Assembly: GCA_030847615.1 (NCBI GenBank)
Contig: JAUMIR010000003.1
Location: 282,776,265-282,840,264 of the forward strand
Direction of reading: 5' to 3'
Length of the DNA stretch: 64,000 bases
From: Gambelia wislizenii
Taxonomy: Eukaryota; Chordata; Lepidosauria; Squamata; Crotaphytidae
Shown here: positions 23,228 to 35,046 of the stretch, piece by piece
Position numbering within the stretch: position 1 is the first letter of the stretch
Layout of the letters: each line of letters opens with the position of its first letter
Program-made: the position numbers and the translations under genes
Notes under the pieces: generated by a model
The model's database searches: none
What the model saw: only the letters and a program-made list of their open reading frames with translations
Told to the model about the DNA's origin: nothing

Positions 23228-23978
23228 GAGGGAGCCCTGGTGGCACAGTGGTTAAATGCCAGTACTGGAAGTCACCACGTTGCAAGTTCGATTCCAGCGG
23301 GCTCCAAGGTTCACTCAGCCTTCCATCCTTTTGTAGGCCGGTAAAATGAGTACCCGGCTTGTGGGGGCAATTAGCTAACACACATTGGAAGCTGCTTATT
23401 GCAGTGTAGATGTGTAAGCTGCTATTGCTTAAAACAATTTGTAAGCCACTGTGAGAGCTGTGAAGTTGAAGACTTTCATGGCCGGCATCCATAGGTTTTC
23501 CATGTCCCCCCCCCTCCGGGCTGCGAAGTCGTGTTCTGGAAGAGTTTATTTCTGACATTTTGCCTGCATCTGTGGCTGGCATCTTCAGAGAATGGTTGGG
23601 TAGATTGAACGGTTGGGTAGAATCAAAACTCAACACATGCAAATGAACTCCACCAGGGACAGTGGGATTTCCAGCAGATAATGGACCATTAGCCAAACAG
23701 ACACAAATCCTCCTTGCATATCTCCACCCAGAAACTAGCCATTCAAATACACAAATTTACATACCCTCCCCAACAGGGCTTCAGAGAATATAAACCCCCC
23801 ACACACTCCCATCCAACCATTCTCTGAAGATGCTAGCCACAGATGCAGGCGAAACGTCAGAAGGAAACTCTTCCAGAACACAGCCTCACAACCTGGGAGG
23901 GGGGGGACACGGAAAACCTATACTCTGGGAGCCTTTGTGACTGAAGAGCAGGATATAAATATCTAAATAAATAAATAC
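23228..23978 (+). mobile_element. tRNA-derived SINE of a second family, interrupted
   Basis: The head is GCCCTGGTGGCACAGTGGTT with a B box GCAAGTTCGATTCC. The body CCATCCTTTTGTAGGCCGG then AAAATGAGTACCCGGCTTG is typical of the Sauria-type SINE body of squamates. The tail GTAAGCCACTGTGAGAG is broken at about 23460 and resumes at about 23930 with GCCTTTGTGACTGAAGAGC and an AAAT tail. The insert is described separately. Confidence 0.75.
23462..23931. mobile_element. Inverted-repeat element inserted in the SINE
   Basis: It has mirror arms of about 110 bases. The left arm carries CATAGGTTTTCCATGTCCCC, GTGTTCTGGAAGAGTTT, CTGCATCTGTGGCTGGCATC and TTCAGAGAATGGTTGG. The right arm carries CCAACCATTCTCTGAAG, GCCACAGATGCAGGCG, AAACTCTTCCAGAACAC and GGACACGGAAAACCTAT. 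Near-repeats GAGAGCT and GGGAGCCT at the borders may be a decayed 8-base target duplication. A much shorter relative is at 60187-60322. Confidence 0.7.
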
Positions 23979-24164
23979 CTAAAGCCAGCCTAAATATAAA
24001 TAATGATAAACTAGTGGGAAGACAGGAACAGTGAGTTGAACTCAAGACAGGGGTCATGTTAAAAGGTGTAAAGGCTGATGTAATCTGATGGAGGGCAGCC
24101 AAAAACTAGGACCTCACTAAGACCTCTTCATTCTGATTGGAAGAGAACAATGTTTATATAAACA

Positions 24165-24235
24165 GTATCTAATATCTAATCTAATCTAATAGCTAATGTC
24201 TAATAGCTAATATCTAATCTGACTGGATGAGATAG
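24165..24235 (+). repeat. Imperfect (ATCTAAT)n simple repeat
   Basis: Alternating ATCTAAT, AGCTAAT and GTCTAAT units, degenerate. Confidence 0.75.
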
Positions 24236-24279
24236 GATATAAAATAGGCTGAGAATAGAGAGACAGTAGGCAGACTAAA

Positions 24280-24894
24280 GACTTTATCAGACTAGCATCT
24301 AAAAATGCTGTAATTCCATGAATGACGAAAATGGAAACATAGCTGCGTTATTACACTTATTATCACATGTCTCTGTAATCATGCAAAAGAACCACCATGG
24401 AATTATTGCATGACCACTATTAGCACTTTAAGAACACGACTTTGCTTCCATGATTTAGCATGGGTGAGATTTCGGTGAGCTTAAAAACACCAAAAAAAAC
24501 CTTAATTTGCAAAGTAAACAAACACACAAACACTTTTTAAAAATCTAAAAACATGCAAACTAACCAGGACAGTTAATAAAAAGAGCATCCTGTGGATAGT
24601 TTTCACATTCTTACCCGGACATTTTCTCACCGGGAATGGGGAGGGGGGAAAGAGTGCTAGTCACACTGTAATCTCATGATTACAGTAGGATGTGTTTTCT
24701 CACACTCTTCAATACCATGAAAAAAGTGATATTGAGAGCTATTGACAGTTTGTCCTGTCAATTAAAAATAATGCTTTATTCACTGCTGGAGCACTGTTTG
24801 ACCACTCAAACAAGACAACGTTGTGTAATAGTGGGAACCATTCATGCTACCATGATGTCGTAATCGTGCAATTTTTGCTGCATCTGATAAAGTC
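24280..24894. mobile_element. Non-autonomous DNA transposon, GACTTTATCAGA ends (615 bp)
   Basis: The terminal inverted repeat GACTTTATCAGA (24280-24291) is mirrored exactly by TCTGATAAAGTC (24883-24894). Subterminal parts are also mirrored (CATGGAATTATTGCATGACC against CATGATGTCGTAATCGTGC; CACATGTCTCTGTAATCATG against TCACACTGTAATCTCATG). No transposase. Relatives: 6340-6600, 33611-33871 and 42396-42710. No target duplication was recognised. Confidence 0.7.
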
Positions 24895-25070
24895 TTAACA
24901 GTCAGTCTCCCCAATATGAAGACAGCCGCTCATGCCAGCTTAATCACCAATAGCATTCATTGTTCTTAGGTGATAAAGAGATATGGTGGAAAGACAGATG
25001 ATGCTGGTAAGAGAGAGACCCCATTTACGCTGTTGGAAAAAACCAACACCCTCCTCCTTGAATCTGGCCT

Positions 25071-25428
25071 GATAAGGCCACACTACAGACTTTTTCAAAT
25101 GGGGGGGGGAACCGAGGAGGTCGAGAGAAGAACAGGGCTGTCGCACTTACAGTGCCCCGTTTCAGACGGCCCCGTCCTCCTCCCAACCTTCCCCCATGCT
25201 TCCTCCATGCTGCAGGCGCCACTTTTTATTGACAGGGGTTTCCCGTCAATAAAAGTGGCACGTTTCTCATGCCTGCAGCAAGGAGGAAGCATGGGGGAAG
25301 TCAAGAGGAGGACAGCATCGTCTGAAATGGGGTGCAGTAAGCGCGACAGCCCCGTTCTTCTTCCAACATTCTCGGGGTTTATTCCCTCTGTTTGAAAAAG
25401 TCCTACATGTGGCCTTATCTCCAAATCT
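25071..25428. mobile_element. Large palindromic element (MITE), 358 bp
   Basis: ATAAGGCCACACTACAGAC and TTTTTCAAATGGGG at the left mirror TGTTTGAAAAAGTCCTAC and ATGTGGCCTTAT at the right. Inward, GAAGAACAGGGCTGTCGC, CCCCGTTTCAGACG and TCCCCCATGCTTCCTCC all have mirror partners. The centre is TTATTGACAGGGG against CCCGTCAATAAAA near 25238. The open frames here on both strands are products of this symmetry, not genes. Confidence 0.8.
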
Positions 25429-27106
25429 GGTGCAATAAAGCCACACATCATACAGCTCTATCAGAAGCAAACTCAGGGTACACCACCTTAATCTGAGTTT
25501 TTAAAACTCAGTTTTCTCCAGAGTCTGGTTGAAACTCAGGAGAAAACTGTAGTGTGAACAATGCATCCACCCTGGATTGGGCAGGGGGGAGGCAGGACAA
25601 GCACTGCTTGACAGGTGCTGCTATTTTTTCTGTTCCTCAGTGCCATTTCCTCATTCCAATATTGGTTGGGAAGGCAGAACCCTGGCACATAGTCACTCAC
25701 TCAAAGGTCAGAAGCATGGCTGGCTCCCTCGTTCTGACCTCAGAGGAGGCAATTGTGCACCGGGAAGGCAGAGCTGGACACTTGCTCTTGGGTCAGAAAG
25801 TGCTAGTTGCGCCCTCTGAGGTCAGAAGGAGTATCCAGCCACATGGTCACATGGCTGGCTGCCTCATTCTGATTTCAGAGTGAACAACTACATGCTGGCT
25901 CTGGCAACAAGAAGGGGGAAATGGTGCTGTGGAAGTGCCTAGAGGTAAAAAATCCAGATGATTCATTGTGTAGACAAGCCCAGCAACGAGCAGTGCAGAT
26001 TCCGGTTTTGGCCAGGTAAGGTATGGGCCAGAGTAGTCCGAATTTCATGCAGCAGCTCTGGGCCAAAGTAATCCAAATTTCAATCTGATTTTTACCCTCG
26101 GTGTAGATTTGCCTAGAGTCTTTTGTGAAGACACACCCAACTAAAGGTGGTGGCAGGTTTGGGTGTGCAAAACCAGTACCCTGGTGAGATCAAACTATTT
26201 TACCCAAAAAGGCTCTGATGCTGAATATAAAGTTCAAAAAAGGAGGAAGTTTATTTTAAAGAACAAAAGTAAAGGGCTTTTTCCTCCCAAGCTCTAAAAG
26301 CTTGAAATAAAAGGTACTTTACAGTTTGAGTTTCAGCAATCTTCAGGGTGTCATCTCTCTGGGTTTGATCTTGGTTTGATCTCCTCACTCAATGAAGCTG
26401 GTGCAGGGTCTTTCAGCTCCCGATTCCTTTGACTTATTTGTTGTTGGCAATTAATTTGGCTAAATGGTGTAAGAAATGCCCTTCCCAGCTGTCTGGGCCT
26501 GTTTGCCACCAATAAAACAGCTCCCTGCAAGCTCACAGCAAAAACTGAGCAAAAAAAAAAAAACCCACACTAAAAAACTTCTAGCTAAACAGAGCTTGCT
26601 GGGAAGGGACAAACCAAACCTGGAAAAATGCAGGGGAATTCTTCAGCTCCTCCCACAACGCTAATACAATGAAACATTCCTATGCTCAGACATACTAAGG
26701 CCTGAACTAAAACGAAGGAAAATGCAGGGGAGATTCAAACAGTCCTGGCTGGACATCACATCTTTGCTCTCAAATAGTCTAGATATACTAAAGATATATT
26801 TTCCATTCTGCTTCTAATATGTACTGCTAGGTATACAGTAGCAATGCCCAAGGATATTATCTCCCTTGCATGCCTCAGTGTTCCTCCACAGATAGAATAT
26901 GGATTAAGACACCCCAATATTGTTTTGATGTTATGTTCTTCTGTGCATAAAGACAGAGACACCTGCTGAGGAAATGCGGAAGATATAAAAGTTCAGTCCT
27001 TATGAAAATGTAACACCTTACCTGCAATATAATGTAATGAATGAATGATGCCTTACTAGCAATATAAGGTAATGAAAGCCATGTGCTTAAATATTGAAAA
27101 GTCTAT
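25429..27106. other. Intergenic DNA with transposon-end remnants
   Basis: GTGTAGACAAGCCC at 25969-25982 is the same terminal motif as in the element at 27107-27634, so part of 25450-25982 is probably an older relative whose left end is not recognisable. The frames at 25554-25883 and 26476-26664 are not supported. No gene is seen. Confidence 0.45.
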
Positions 27107-27634
27107 GGGCTTGTCTACACTTACTAAAAAATCCACACTTACATGAAACGCATTTGGGGTAGCTATGTTGGCCATGTAGCAAAACAAAATCCAGAATCCA
27201 CAAAAAAGGGGAAACCTTTATTGGCCAACCAAACTGCAAAATACATGATGCAAGCTTTCAAAGCTCTACTGGCTTCTTCATCAGGCAAAAGATATTAAAA
27301 AAGAAAGAAAGAAAAGTGACGGTATTGAAATCACAGGCCTGCATGTTGTCTCAGATGTTGCTTGTTTTGTTGTTCAGGTGAGGGATCTTTTCTTGCTCTA
27401 TTTTTTAACATCTGTTGCCTGATGAAGAAGCCATTAGAGCTTTGAAAGTTTGCATCATGTGTTTTGCAGTTTGGGTGGCCATAGGAGTTTGCTGGGGGAA
27501 ATGTATGGGCCAGTTATGCCGATGTCACCTCAATGTGTCCTCTGTTGTGGTGTTAACAGGGTCATTGTGGGGTCACTGCTGACCAGGAAAATGCAAGGTG
27601 AGGCTGGATCTTTTTTGGTAGTGTAGACAAGCCC
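27107..27634. mobile_element. DNA transposon with GGGCTTGTCTACAC ends
   Basis: A perfect 14-base terminal inverted repeat: GGGCTTGTCTACAC at the left and GTGTAGACAAGCCC at the right (27621-27634). It has no coding capacity, and most of its interior is a second repeat (27157-27482). Related single ends are seen at about 20653 and 25969. Confidence 0.7.
27157..27482. mobile_element. Inverted-repeat element (CTACTGGCTTCTTCATCAGG family), full copy
   Basis: The left arm (GGGGTAGCTATGTTGGCCATG, GCAAGCTTTCAAAGCTC, CTACTGGCTTCTTCATCAGGC) is mirrored at the right by GCCTGATGAAGAAGCC, GAGCTTTGAAAGTTTGC and CAGTTTGGGTGGCC. Partial copies at 36913-37740 and 38313-38432 share the left arm. The family name is not known to me. 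Confidence 0.7.
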
Positions 27635-28721
27635 AATGTTTCTCCCTAAGGGGAGTATGTATGTTTGTATATCTATGCCTGCATATAATAGCCTAAAAGA
27701 GAGCTTGCTCATTCTCCCATATAAATATCCTGATATTCCAAAGACTGTTTAAGTGGAGTGTTGTTGTTAACTCTGCCTGGAAGCCCAGGAGACCAGAAAT
27801 TAATAAAAGGGACCTCCAGATACAGATTATCTGACATACAGCAAAGAATCCTCAATCCCTTCAGTCTAAAGTGACGGGGTGGGAAACCACACATGTTTTG
27901 GAGGGGGGACAGTAGGCTCAGGCAAAAACAATCTGCTGCAGCCTGTGCTTGTGTTTTCTTCCTCATTAATAATTTTTGCCATCTGGACCATGCTTGCTTG
28001 GCCACATACAACACATACAAAAAAATGAAGTTTCCACAAGGTAGAACAATTTCAGAAACTTCTTTCCAGCTTGAGAAACAAACAAACAAGCTATACCCAG
28101 TTTTATAGAGGAGACTTGCCACACATGAGGTGAACATAATTAACCAATCATGACCTCCACAGGCCAGAACATCCCAACCGGTGCTTTCTCAGCATAGATG
28201 AAATCATTTTCTTGCTGATGACTAAGGCTTTTCAACATCCTTGAATCACTAATAAACAAGAGATAACATGGGCGTCTTAAGCATTACATCTTCCCAAAGT
28301 AAATTCTCAGAGTCTGCTTGCACGCTAGCTGCTACTACAACATGGAAACTAGCAAGAAGACTCAAAAGTAAGACAAGATTTCTTCACAGGTGGGATGATG
28401 AAAATTCTACTATAACCACTTCCAAAATCTAATTTTGGAAAATCTAGTTTTGGCACCAGGTTTAGGAAGGCTGTTTTAAGGGCAATGCTACCTGAGCCTG
28501 GTTTCCTTTGGAAAAGAAAGCCCTGGAGATGTTATGTGTGGGTTTGTGTTATGTGGTTTTTTTGGATTTTTTGCACTGTCTGATTCATCTACAAGTATAA
28601 AAGACATAACAAACTATATAACTACACCAGGCAGAGAACAGTTGTGCTCCCATCCCACATGAATCTCCAGAAACAGGCATCCTGAAATGTATCCAACTTT
28701 AGTTCACAGCAGAGTTTGATA
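27635..28721. other. Intergenic DNA with one repeat copy
   Basis: At about 27870-28012 lies a copy of the repeat with core GGCTCAGGCAAAAACAATC and GCTTGGCCACAT, also found at 32890-33065 (minus) and 61871-62028. No gene is seen. Confidence 0.55.
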
Positions 28722-28723
28722 TA

Positions 28724-28965
28724 CAGTTGTCCCTCCAAATCCATATCTGCAGATTTGGTATCCACAGATTTAAGTATTCACAGCTTGAAAATGTTCTTAA
28801 AAAGATAATCATCCAAAAAGCAAACCTTGATTTTCCCATCTTCTATAAGGGACACCATTTTGCTTTGCCATTGCATATAATGGGACTTGAGTATTCATGG
28901 ATTTGGGTATCCATGGGGGGGGGGGGTCCTGGAACCAAACCCCCGCGAATATGAAGGGACAGCTG
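28724..28965. mobile_element. Mariner/Tigger-like MITE with TA duplication (copy 1)
   Basis: It is bounded by TA on both sides (28722-28723, 28966-28967). The ends CAGTTGTCCCTCC and GAAGGGACAGCTG are mirror images. Inner motifs TTTGGTATCCACAGATTTAAG and GGAACCAAACCCCCGCGAAT. The TA duplication and the short mirrored ends are those of the Tc1/mariner superfamily. Confidence 0.85.
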
Positions 28966-28967
28966 TA

Positions 28968-29194
28968 CTGTATGCAGAAGCTAAGTTAATGACAGTTTAG
29001 GACCTTATATTAGGAGTGGCCTATAAAAGGATTTTTTAAAAACCCTTTAATTTCATGCTTTACATGGTACAGTATAGTATATTGTTTGCTGAAGACTGGT
29101 GAGAAGTTTTTACTCAGTACTTCCATCAGAGAAAAGCAGATTTAGTAACCTTGACTTTTGAAAGAGAGGGAGGGATGCAAGTCTTGCACCATTG
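28968..29194. other. Short intergenic stretch, nothing recognised
   Basis: AT-rich with no gene or named repeat. Confidence 0.4.
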
Positions 29195-29540
29195 CTGTTC
29201 TTAACTGCCATCATAAGACTTTGACTTATGGCGACCCCATGAACAAGAGACCTCCAAGTCACCCTGTCATCAACAGCCCTGCTCAGGTCTTGCAGACTCA
29301 AGGTCATGGCTTCCTTGACTGAATCTAGCCAGATGTTAATGAGGTCTTCCTCCTTTCTTGCTTCCTTCTACTTTGCCAAGCATTACTGCCCTTTCTTCTC
29401 ATGTCTTCTCATGAAATGGCCAAAGTACAACATTAGTCACTTTGGCTTCTAGAGAGAGTTCAGGCTTGATTTTGTCCAGGACCCATTTATTTGTCTTTTT
29501 AGTAGTTCACACTATCCGTAGAACTTTTCTCCAGTGCCAC
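29195..29540 (-). mobile_element. BovB/RTE-type LINE 3' fragment, minus strand
   Basis: On the minus strand one frame reads MTLSLQDLSRAVDDRVTWRS and VHGVAISQS, the end of the RTE reverse-transcriptase polyprotein. Upstream are the decayed equivalents of MRRHEKKGSNAWQSR. It is the same region as the + strand copy at 1680-2210. Confidence 0.8.
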
Positions 29541-30144
29541 ATTTCAAATGAGCCCCATGGTTTCTAATTAAAATTCATTCATGGAGGGCTATTTTTGTCA
29601 TGACCTGTACCTATGAAAATGTTTTTTGACAGAAACCTTTTAGAGTGACTGATGTCCAGACTTTTCTGTCTTCCTCAGTTCTTGTCACTGCCCTAGCCTC
29701 AGTCAAAATAGTCTCACTACACTGCTGACTGCGGCCTTCCTGGATCTGTGAGTATCATCCTGTAGCTTATCCTGTTAAGGTATATACAGTATTGTAAACC
29801 CCACCTGGGAAGGATTTTTTTGGGGGGGGGAAGGGGGAACTTGAAAGCCAATCTGGAACTAGGAGTGCAACATAGTGCCTTGTTGTGCGGACCCAGGGAT
29901 CATCGGCACTTGAGGCTGTGTTAGAGTTTCATCTGAAGGGATGTGAGAAAACTATATATGCTTATATTTTTGGTTCTTGCTTCCTTTTCTATCTATTTAT
30001 CACCAATAAAGTTATACCTTGTACTCTCAGTAGATTAATGTTATCTCAGTGTATCATTTGAACCTAAACTGAGCAGAACATAAGTAGATCAAGACTTCCA
30101 GACCTACTTGTCAGGATAATATACATTTTCCTGGTAGTGCTATT
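29541..30144. other. Intergenic DNA, no gene seen
   Basis: The 29541-29640 part may continue the decayed LINE. The rest is unremarkable. Confidence 0.4.
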
Positions 30145-30377
30145 ATTGCATGCCTTCATGTCATTTCCAGTTTATGGCAACCCTAAGGCAAACATATCAC
30201 AGGGATTTCTTGGCAAGATTTGTTCAGAGGGAGGTTGCCTTTCCCTTTCTCTGAGGCTGAGAGAATGTGACTTGCCCAAGGTCACCCAGTGGTTTTCCAT
30301 GGCTAAGTGGGATTTGAATCCTGGTCTCCAGAGTCATAGTCCAACACTCAAACAGCTACACCACACTAGCTCTCTTG
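30145..30377 (-). mobile_element. tRNA-derived SINE, minus strand, near full length
   Basis: It is read on the + strand as tail to head: GCCTTCATGTCATTTCCAG, TATGGCAACCCTAAGGC, TTTCTTGGCAAGATTTGTTC, CTGAGGCTGAGAGAATGTG, CCAAGGTCACCCAGTGG, then the reversed B box GATTTGAATCC and head TCCAACACTCAAACAGC. Same family as 9716-9935. Confidence 0.85.
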
Positions 30378-33300
30378 GTAGTGCTATGGGACCTCTTAAA
30401 ACTACCACTACTTAGTGCCTCAGCACGCCTTAATCCACTCCTGGTTCACAGCTTCTGGCCTTAGTAACACATCCCTTGTTTGCTGATATGGCACATTCAG
30501 TGTGCATGGTACTTATAAAGCACCACAAGGACAGAGCCCTGTCCTCCAAAGCTTATAGTCTAAAATTTGACATAAGAAAAATAATAGAGGAAGAAATGAC
30601 AGGGTAAACATGGAAGCAATGTATGATTGTTTCAGTTATGTGCACTTAGATTTAGCTAGAGTTAAGTGTAAAAACACACACTCCTAGCTTACAACCAGCC
30701 CCTTCCCCTTACTTTTGGGTCAAAGGTACTGGCTTCTCAGTTCTAGTGGCCTTTCCCATTCAAAATACTTGCTAGTGGTATCCTAACTTTCATTTCTCAT
30801 GGGGAAAACACCTACCCATCATTCTGGGCTACTGATAAAAGAAGCAGCCATCAGAGTGTTGACAACACTCCACTCTATTTCCCTGAGGCATCTTCATCAA
30901 GGGAGGCTGTGTACATTTTGATCTGGTGTCTAGATGAAGTGATGGTTTGGTTTTCCCTCTACTTTGTGAACCACCCAAGAGTTCCAGATATTGAACAGTA
31001 TCAATATATAATTAATCAGTGTTTAAAATGATGTCATTATTTATTTAAATCTTTGCTTTTATCTGATGCTGAATATGCAAATAGACAGATTTGACTAGGC
31101 AAGCCCAGATTTTACTTCAAACCAGGAAACTATTTGTCAGTCAAGTGACATGCTTGACTCCATTTATCAGATGTGTAAATATGAAGCCAAGTATTTTGTT
31201 AAAGGTCTTTAACCTGGAGTTGGCAAAAGTTGCACTAGACAGATTCTGTGTACATCTTCTGCCCAGAAGGCAGAAAATAGTTTTTGCCTTGGTCCTGAAC
31301 CAATAGCCATGCTGACTGGAGGATTCTAGGATTCTAGTGGTTTTTTTAAAAGTAATTTTTCAAGCTCTAACAAATTAGATGTTCGTACCCGGTGATTCTA
31401 ATGAACAACTTATAAAATTTCTTTTGGATTAAACATTTTTTTCAGTCTTAAGAAAAGGAATGCATATCCTTGACTATTTCTCTCTACTGCTGATGGAGAA
31501 AACAAAGATTTCTCTGTATTATTTCCTCCATACTTGAACATCCCAATGGACTCATCACTTTATCACCATCCTCATGAGTTATCACTCATCACCAAAGGAC
31601 TCATCCTTCCCATTTAATGAATATTTGGAAATCTCCTTTTTAAAGCTGAGAATAAAGAAGTGAATTGCATACAACCCCAAACTCTGTTGTGACTAACTCC
31701 CATGAAAAAAATAATGGTATAATGAAATCCTAATAAAGATGGATTTCTCAACAGGACTGAAACAACAATATCTTATTTTTCTGGCCGATTATTTTGATTT
31801 GTTCATTTGATTGCTTTCACCAACTATGAATTTTTCCTTCTATAACTTTTATATTGGTTTACAATAACACTTTATTGTAAGAGGGCCACCTGGTTTATAG
31901 CACGAGACCTGGGTGGATGACCCAGCAGGTCTTTCCCTGGTAACACTTTCCTTGTGTGGGTACTTGGTGGTACAGCAGCAGAGGAGGGAGGGAGGATGGG
32001 TGGAGTCACAATGATTCATCATCCTTGCCAGGTGCTGCAGTTGATTTATACTGATGGAATTTATTTACTGTTGGGAAACAGAGACAGATATTAATCCCAT
32101 ACCATTAGGGTGTGGGACTCAGTAGGGAAATGGTTGCAGATTGACTTAGATGTGGTTATGTTGGGCCAAAAGTAGGGTTGCCAGATTGAAAACTGGAGAT
32201 AGTTCATGTATTTGTAATCGTTGTATAAAAAGCAAGCAACACTTGCTGAAATCGCCTCTTCTGCTGTACCCTTAAAAGTACAGGAGCAGTCTCCAGATTT
32301 CATTCTGGCAACACTAGGCCAAATCTATTTCAGTCAAGTCACATCAGGCAAAGTCAGGTTCAGGAGAGCATAACTGGACTTGGCAAAGCACATCTTGCTT
32401 TAGAAGCAGGACTTTTCAGGACCATGGAAGTCTATGGTGGATAATGGAGTAAAGCTGTCCAGCAAAGGTTTGAAGTTTTCTGAGTCGTTTTGAAGGCTGG
32501 CAATGCCTGTTCTTCAGCTGATCCTGCCTCCTACAGAACCTGGTGGTGCTTTTTAAAGGGTATTTAGTCTTGTGGCGTCTTGTCTAGCTGTGTAATTAGT
32601 GGTTTTTAAAAACTTCCTACTCTAATTTTGTAACCATTGACAAGATTTCTTACCTAGTTTCATAGCCATGAAACCTAGGATCAGGAGGAGCAACTGGAGT
32701 CGAAGTCAGAGGCGCATCTTAGGCCCAGCAGGTACAAGTGGTGCTGAATCCACCGATCCCCCAGCCAAGCAGCTTGCATCTCTTCTTCATCTCCAGGTGT
32801 TCTGCAGAGCAGGGTAGGAGGCTGAGTTGCTTGAATGTGTTTCTGTTGATTTCATCTGAGAATGAGAAGTGCTAAGGGACATCAAACCTGCATTTGTATA
32901 CTCTCCTGCATAACTTTTCACAGATGAAAACCAGGACATGTGTGGCCAAGCAATATTGGAGCGTGATCAAGATGAAAAAAGTTGATAACAAGAAAGAAGA
33001 CACAAGCTAGGAGAAGCTGTAGCAGTTTGCTTTTACCTGAACCTACTGGGAAGGGCAGGATTCTGTCCCTCCTCATGGGTAAATAAACTTCTTTTTGCAC
33101 TTTGAACTTTGGAAGTCAACTGAGGACAAAAGGGGAAAGTGAGCAGAGGAGTGAGAAACAAGGACATTTTAAAAGCAGCTGAAAAAGTGGTACAGCAAAG
33201 GATTAATCAGGACCACCCTTGCCAAACTGAGACAGTTGGAAGCATGCACTTGATCTATACCCATCTCGGCAGGCAACAGCTTCCCATTCAGGATTGGCAT

Positions 33301-33610
33301 TGTACTCAAAATGGGATTTAAAACAGGTGCTTCCAACGCCTTTTTCTAAGAAATCATTTTTTGATTCTGCTTACTTCACAAATGATAGGCCAGACTTGAA
33401 TATATATTTGCGAACAATTACCCAAGTGAGCAGTTTCTAGGCAACTTCTTAGTCTTTAGGGGAAAAAAATTATTATCTTTCAACCCATTTGAGAGAAGGG
33501 TGGGATGGAAATATAATATAATAAAATAAAATGCTTGCTCATTTTAAAAGATTGCCATTTTTAAATATGGGAAACAGCACTACATACAAAAATGACTTCA
33601 ACTAACCTTG
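30378..33610. other. Intergenic DNA with few recognisable repeats
   Basis: A minus-strand copy of the 61871-62028 repeat lies at about 32890-33065. AACCCATTTGAGAGAAGGGTGGGATGG followed by an AT-rich microsatellite at about 33482-33530 looks like a LINE tail. Otherwise no gene or RNA is recognised in these 3.2 kb. Confidence 0.5.
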
Positions 33611-33871
33611 GACTTTATCAGGTTATCCCCCATGAATGTTCTTTTGCCGGCATATTTTGTGGCATTTTTATGCCAGCAAAAGAACCCCTCCCAGACCCAC
33701 CTTTAGCAGCATCAATGAAGCGTCCCCGGCACAAATGGAGCATGAATGGAGCTCTGTTTACTTCCAGGGTTGAGATCTCGCTGATTCTTGCAAAAAGATG
33801 CAACAAATTCACACCCTTTCGTGATCATTAGGAGTCGTTATGATGCCATATTTGCTGCAGCTGATAAAGTC
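33611..33871. mobile_element. Short GACTTTATCAGA-family element
   Basis: The ends GACTTTATCAGG (33611-33622) and CTGATAAAGTC (33861-33871) are mirrored. It carries a hairpin, GTTCTTTTGCCGGCAT against ATGCCAGCAAAAGAAC, at about 33639-33686. The same hairpin recurs at 42629-42682. Confidence 0.7.
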
Positions 33872-35046
33872 CCTTATTTTTTAAAAAACTGAATGAAACA
33901 TAGAGCAACAGTTGAATTTAAAGTAATAAAACTTACCTACCATAGGCCCAAGATAGTCCTGCATTAGCTCTAATAAGATATACAAGCCCCAACTCTTTCT
34001 ATTAGATTCTGCCCCAAAGCAAAAGGACTCCCTTTCCTTCTTCCCACAAGGCCTTATCACACAAGTCTAGAAAACTGAAATTAAAACAGGATAGTAGCAT
34101 CTATGGCCAAACCTTATCACACGGCATATATTCAAACTGTTACTGTGGCATCCCTTTTAATTGATGGGGAAAACCCATCAATAGTTCTAAAAGTTGCTAT
34201 TGTTCAGCTGCTGGCCCTGGTGGGATAGGTTCCTTCGCTTCAATTTTGGCATTACAGCAGTCAGTGCCACAAGGGGGGCTGAGTCTCCTCCTCCCATTTG
34301 CTATTCCAAAGCAGGCTAACTCCATGCCTCTCAGGGTTTTTTTTAATTTTTTTTAATCTTTGCTGTGTTTGCATACTTGCAGCAAATGATAAAATAAAAA
34401 TAATTTTAAGATTTTTTGCTACATGTAGGCAAACACAGCAAAGTTAAACATTAAAAATCAAACAGGCACAGAATTAGCCTGCGTTGGAATAGTGAGTGGA
34501 AGGGGGAGAAAGGAGGTGAGAAGGAGATAATCTCCTCTCTCTTTTTTGGGGGGGGGGGAAGAAAAATTTGTAGATTTGTGTCTTGGAGATGAACTAAGAG
34601 AATGTGTCTCAGGTTCTGCTCATTTTTACTGAGGTCTCATATCAGTTATTTTTAATATAATTAACCATCCCATCCTTCTGAGTGAGTGACTGTGTAGCTG
34701 CTGAATTGGGATCTGATTTGCAGTAGCTCTAGTTCTCTCAGGAGGCAGAAATCCAAACAGCCATTAACAAATGTCAACAACATTATGGTAAAAGTGGAGA
34801 GTGGAATGGCCTTGTTCAAGGCCAGCAGTCAGTTGAAAATCTGGTATTCATAGTTTTAAAATGCATTCCTATATTCCACATTTACATGGAAACAGACACA
34901 ATGTGGCTCAAAAGCACTAAAAGTCAAACCATATATGGCATAAAAGAATTGTCTGATCCCTTCAAGTACAAGTTTCTAATTTTATTTAATAAATATTTGA
35001 CCCAGAGGTCTAGCCTTTGGAGGGTGGTAACCCCTTTGTCTAGCAC
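33872..35046. other. Intergenic DNA with palindromic patches
   Basis: Around 34150-34190 TTAATTGATGGGGAAAACCCATCAAT is self-complementary. At about 34340-34445, AATCTTTGCTGTGTTTGCA is mirrored by GGCAAACACAGCAAAG. Both point to decayed inverted-repeat elements. No gene is seen. Confidence 0.5.

Noticed and set aside
23223..23696. 157-codon open frame on the minus strand
   Set aside because: It crosses a SINE and the inverted-repeat element inserted in it, with no protein similarity.
24970..25470. Overlapping open frames of up to 141 codons on both strands
   Set aside because: They arise from the palindrome at 25071-25428, whose two arms read alike on opposite strands.
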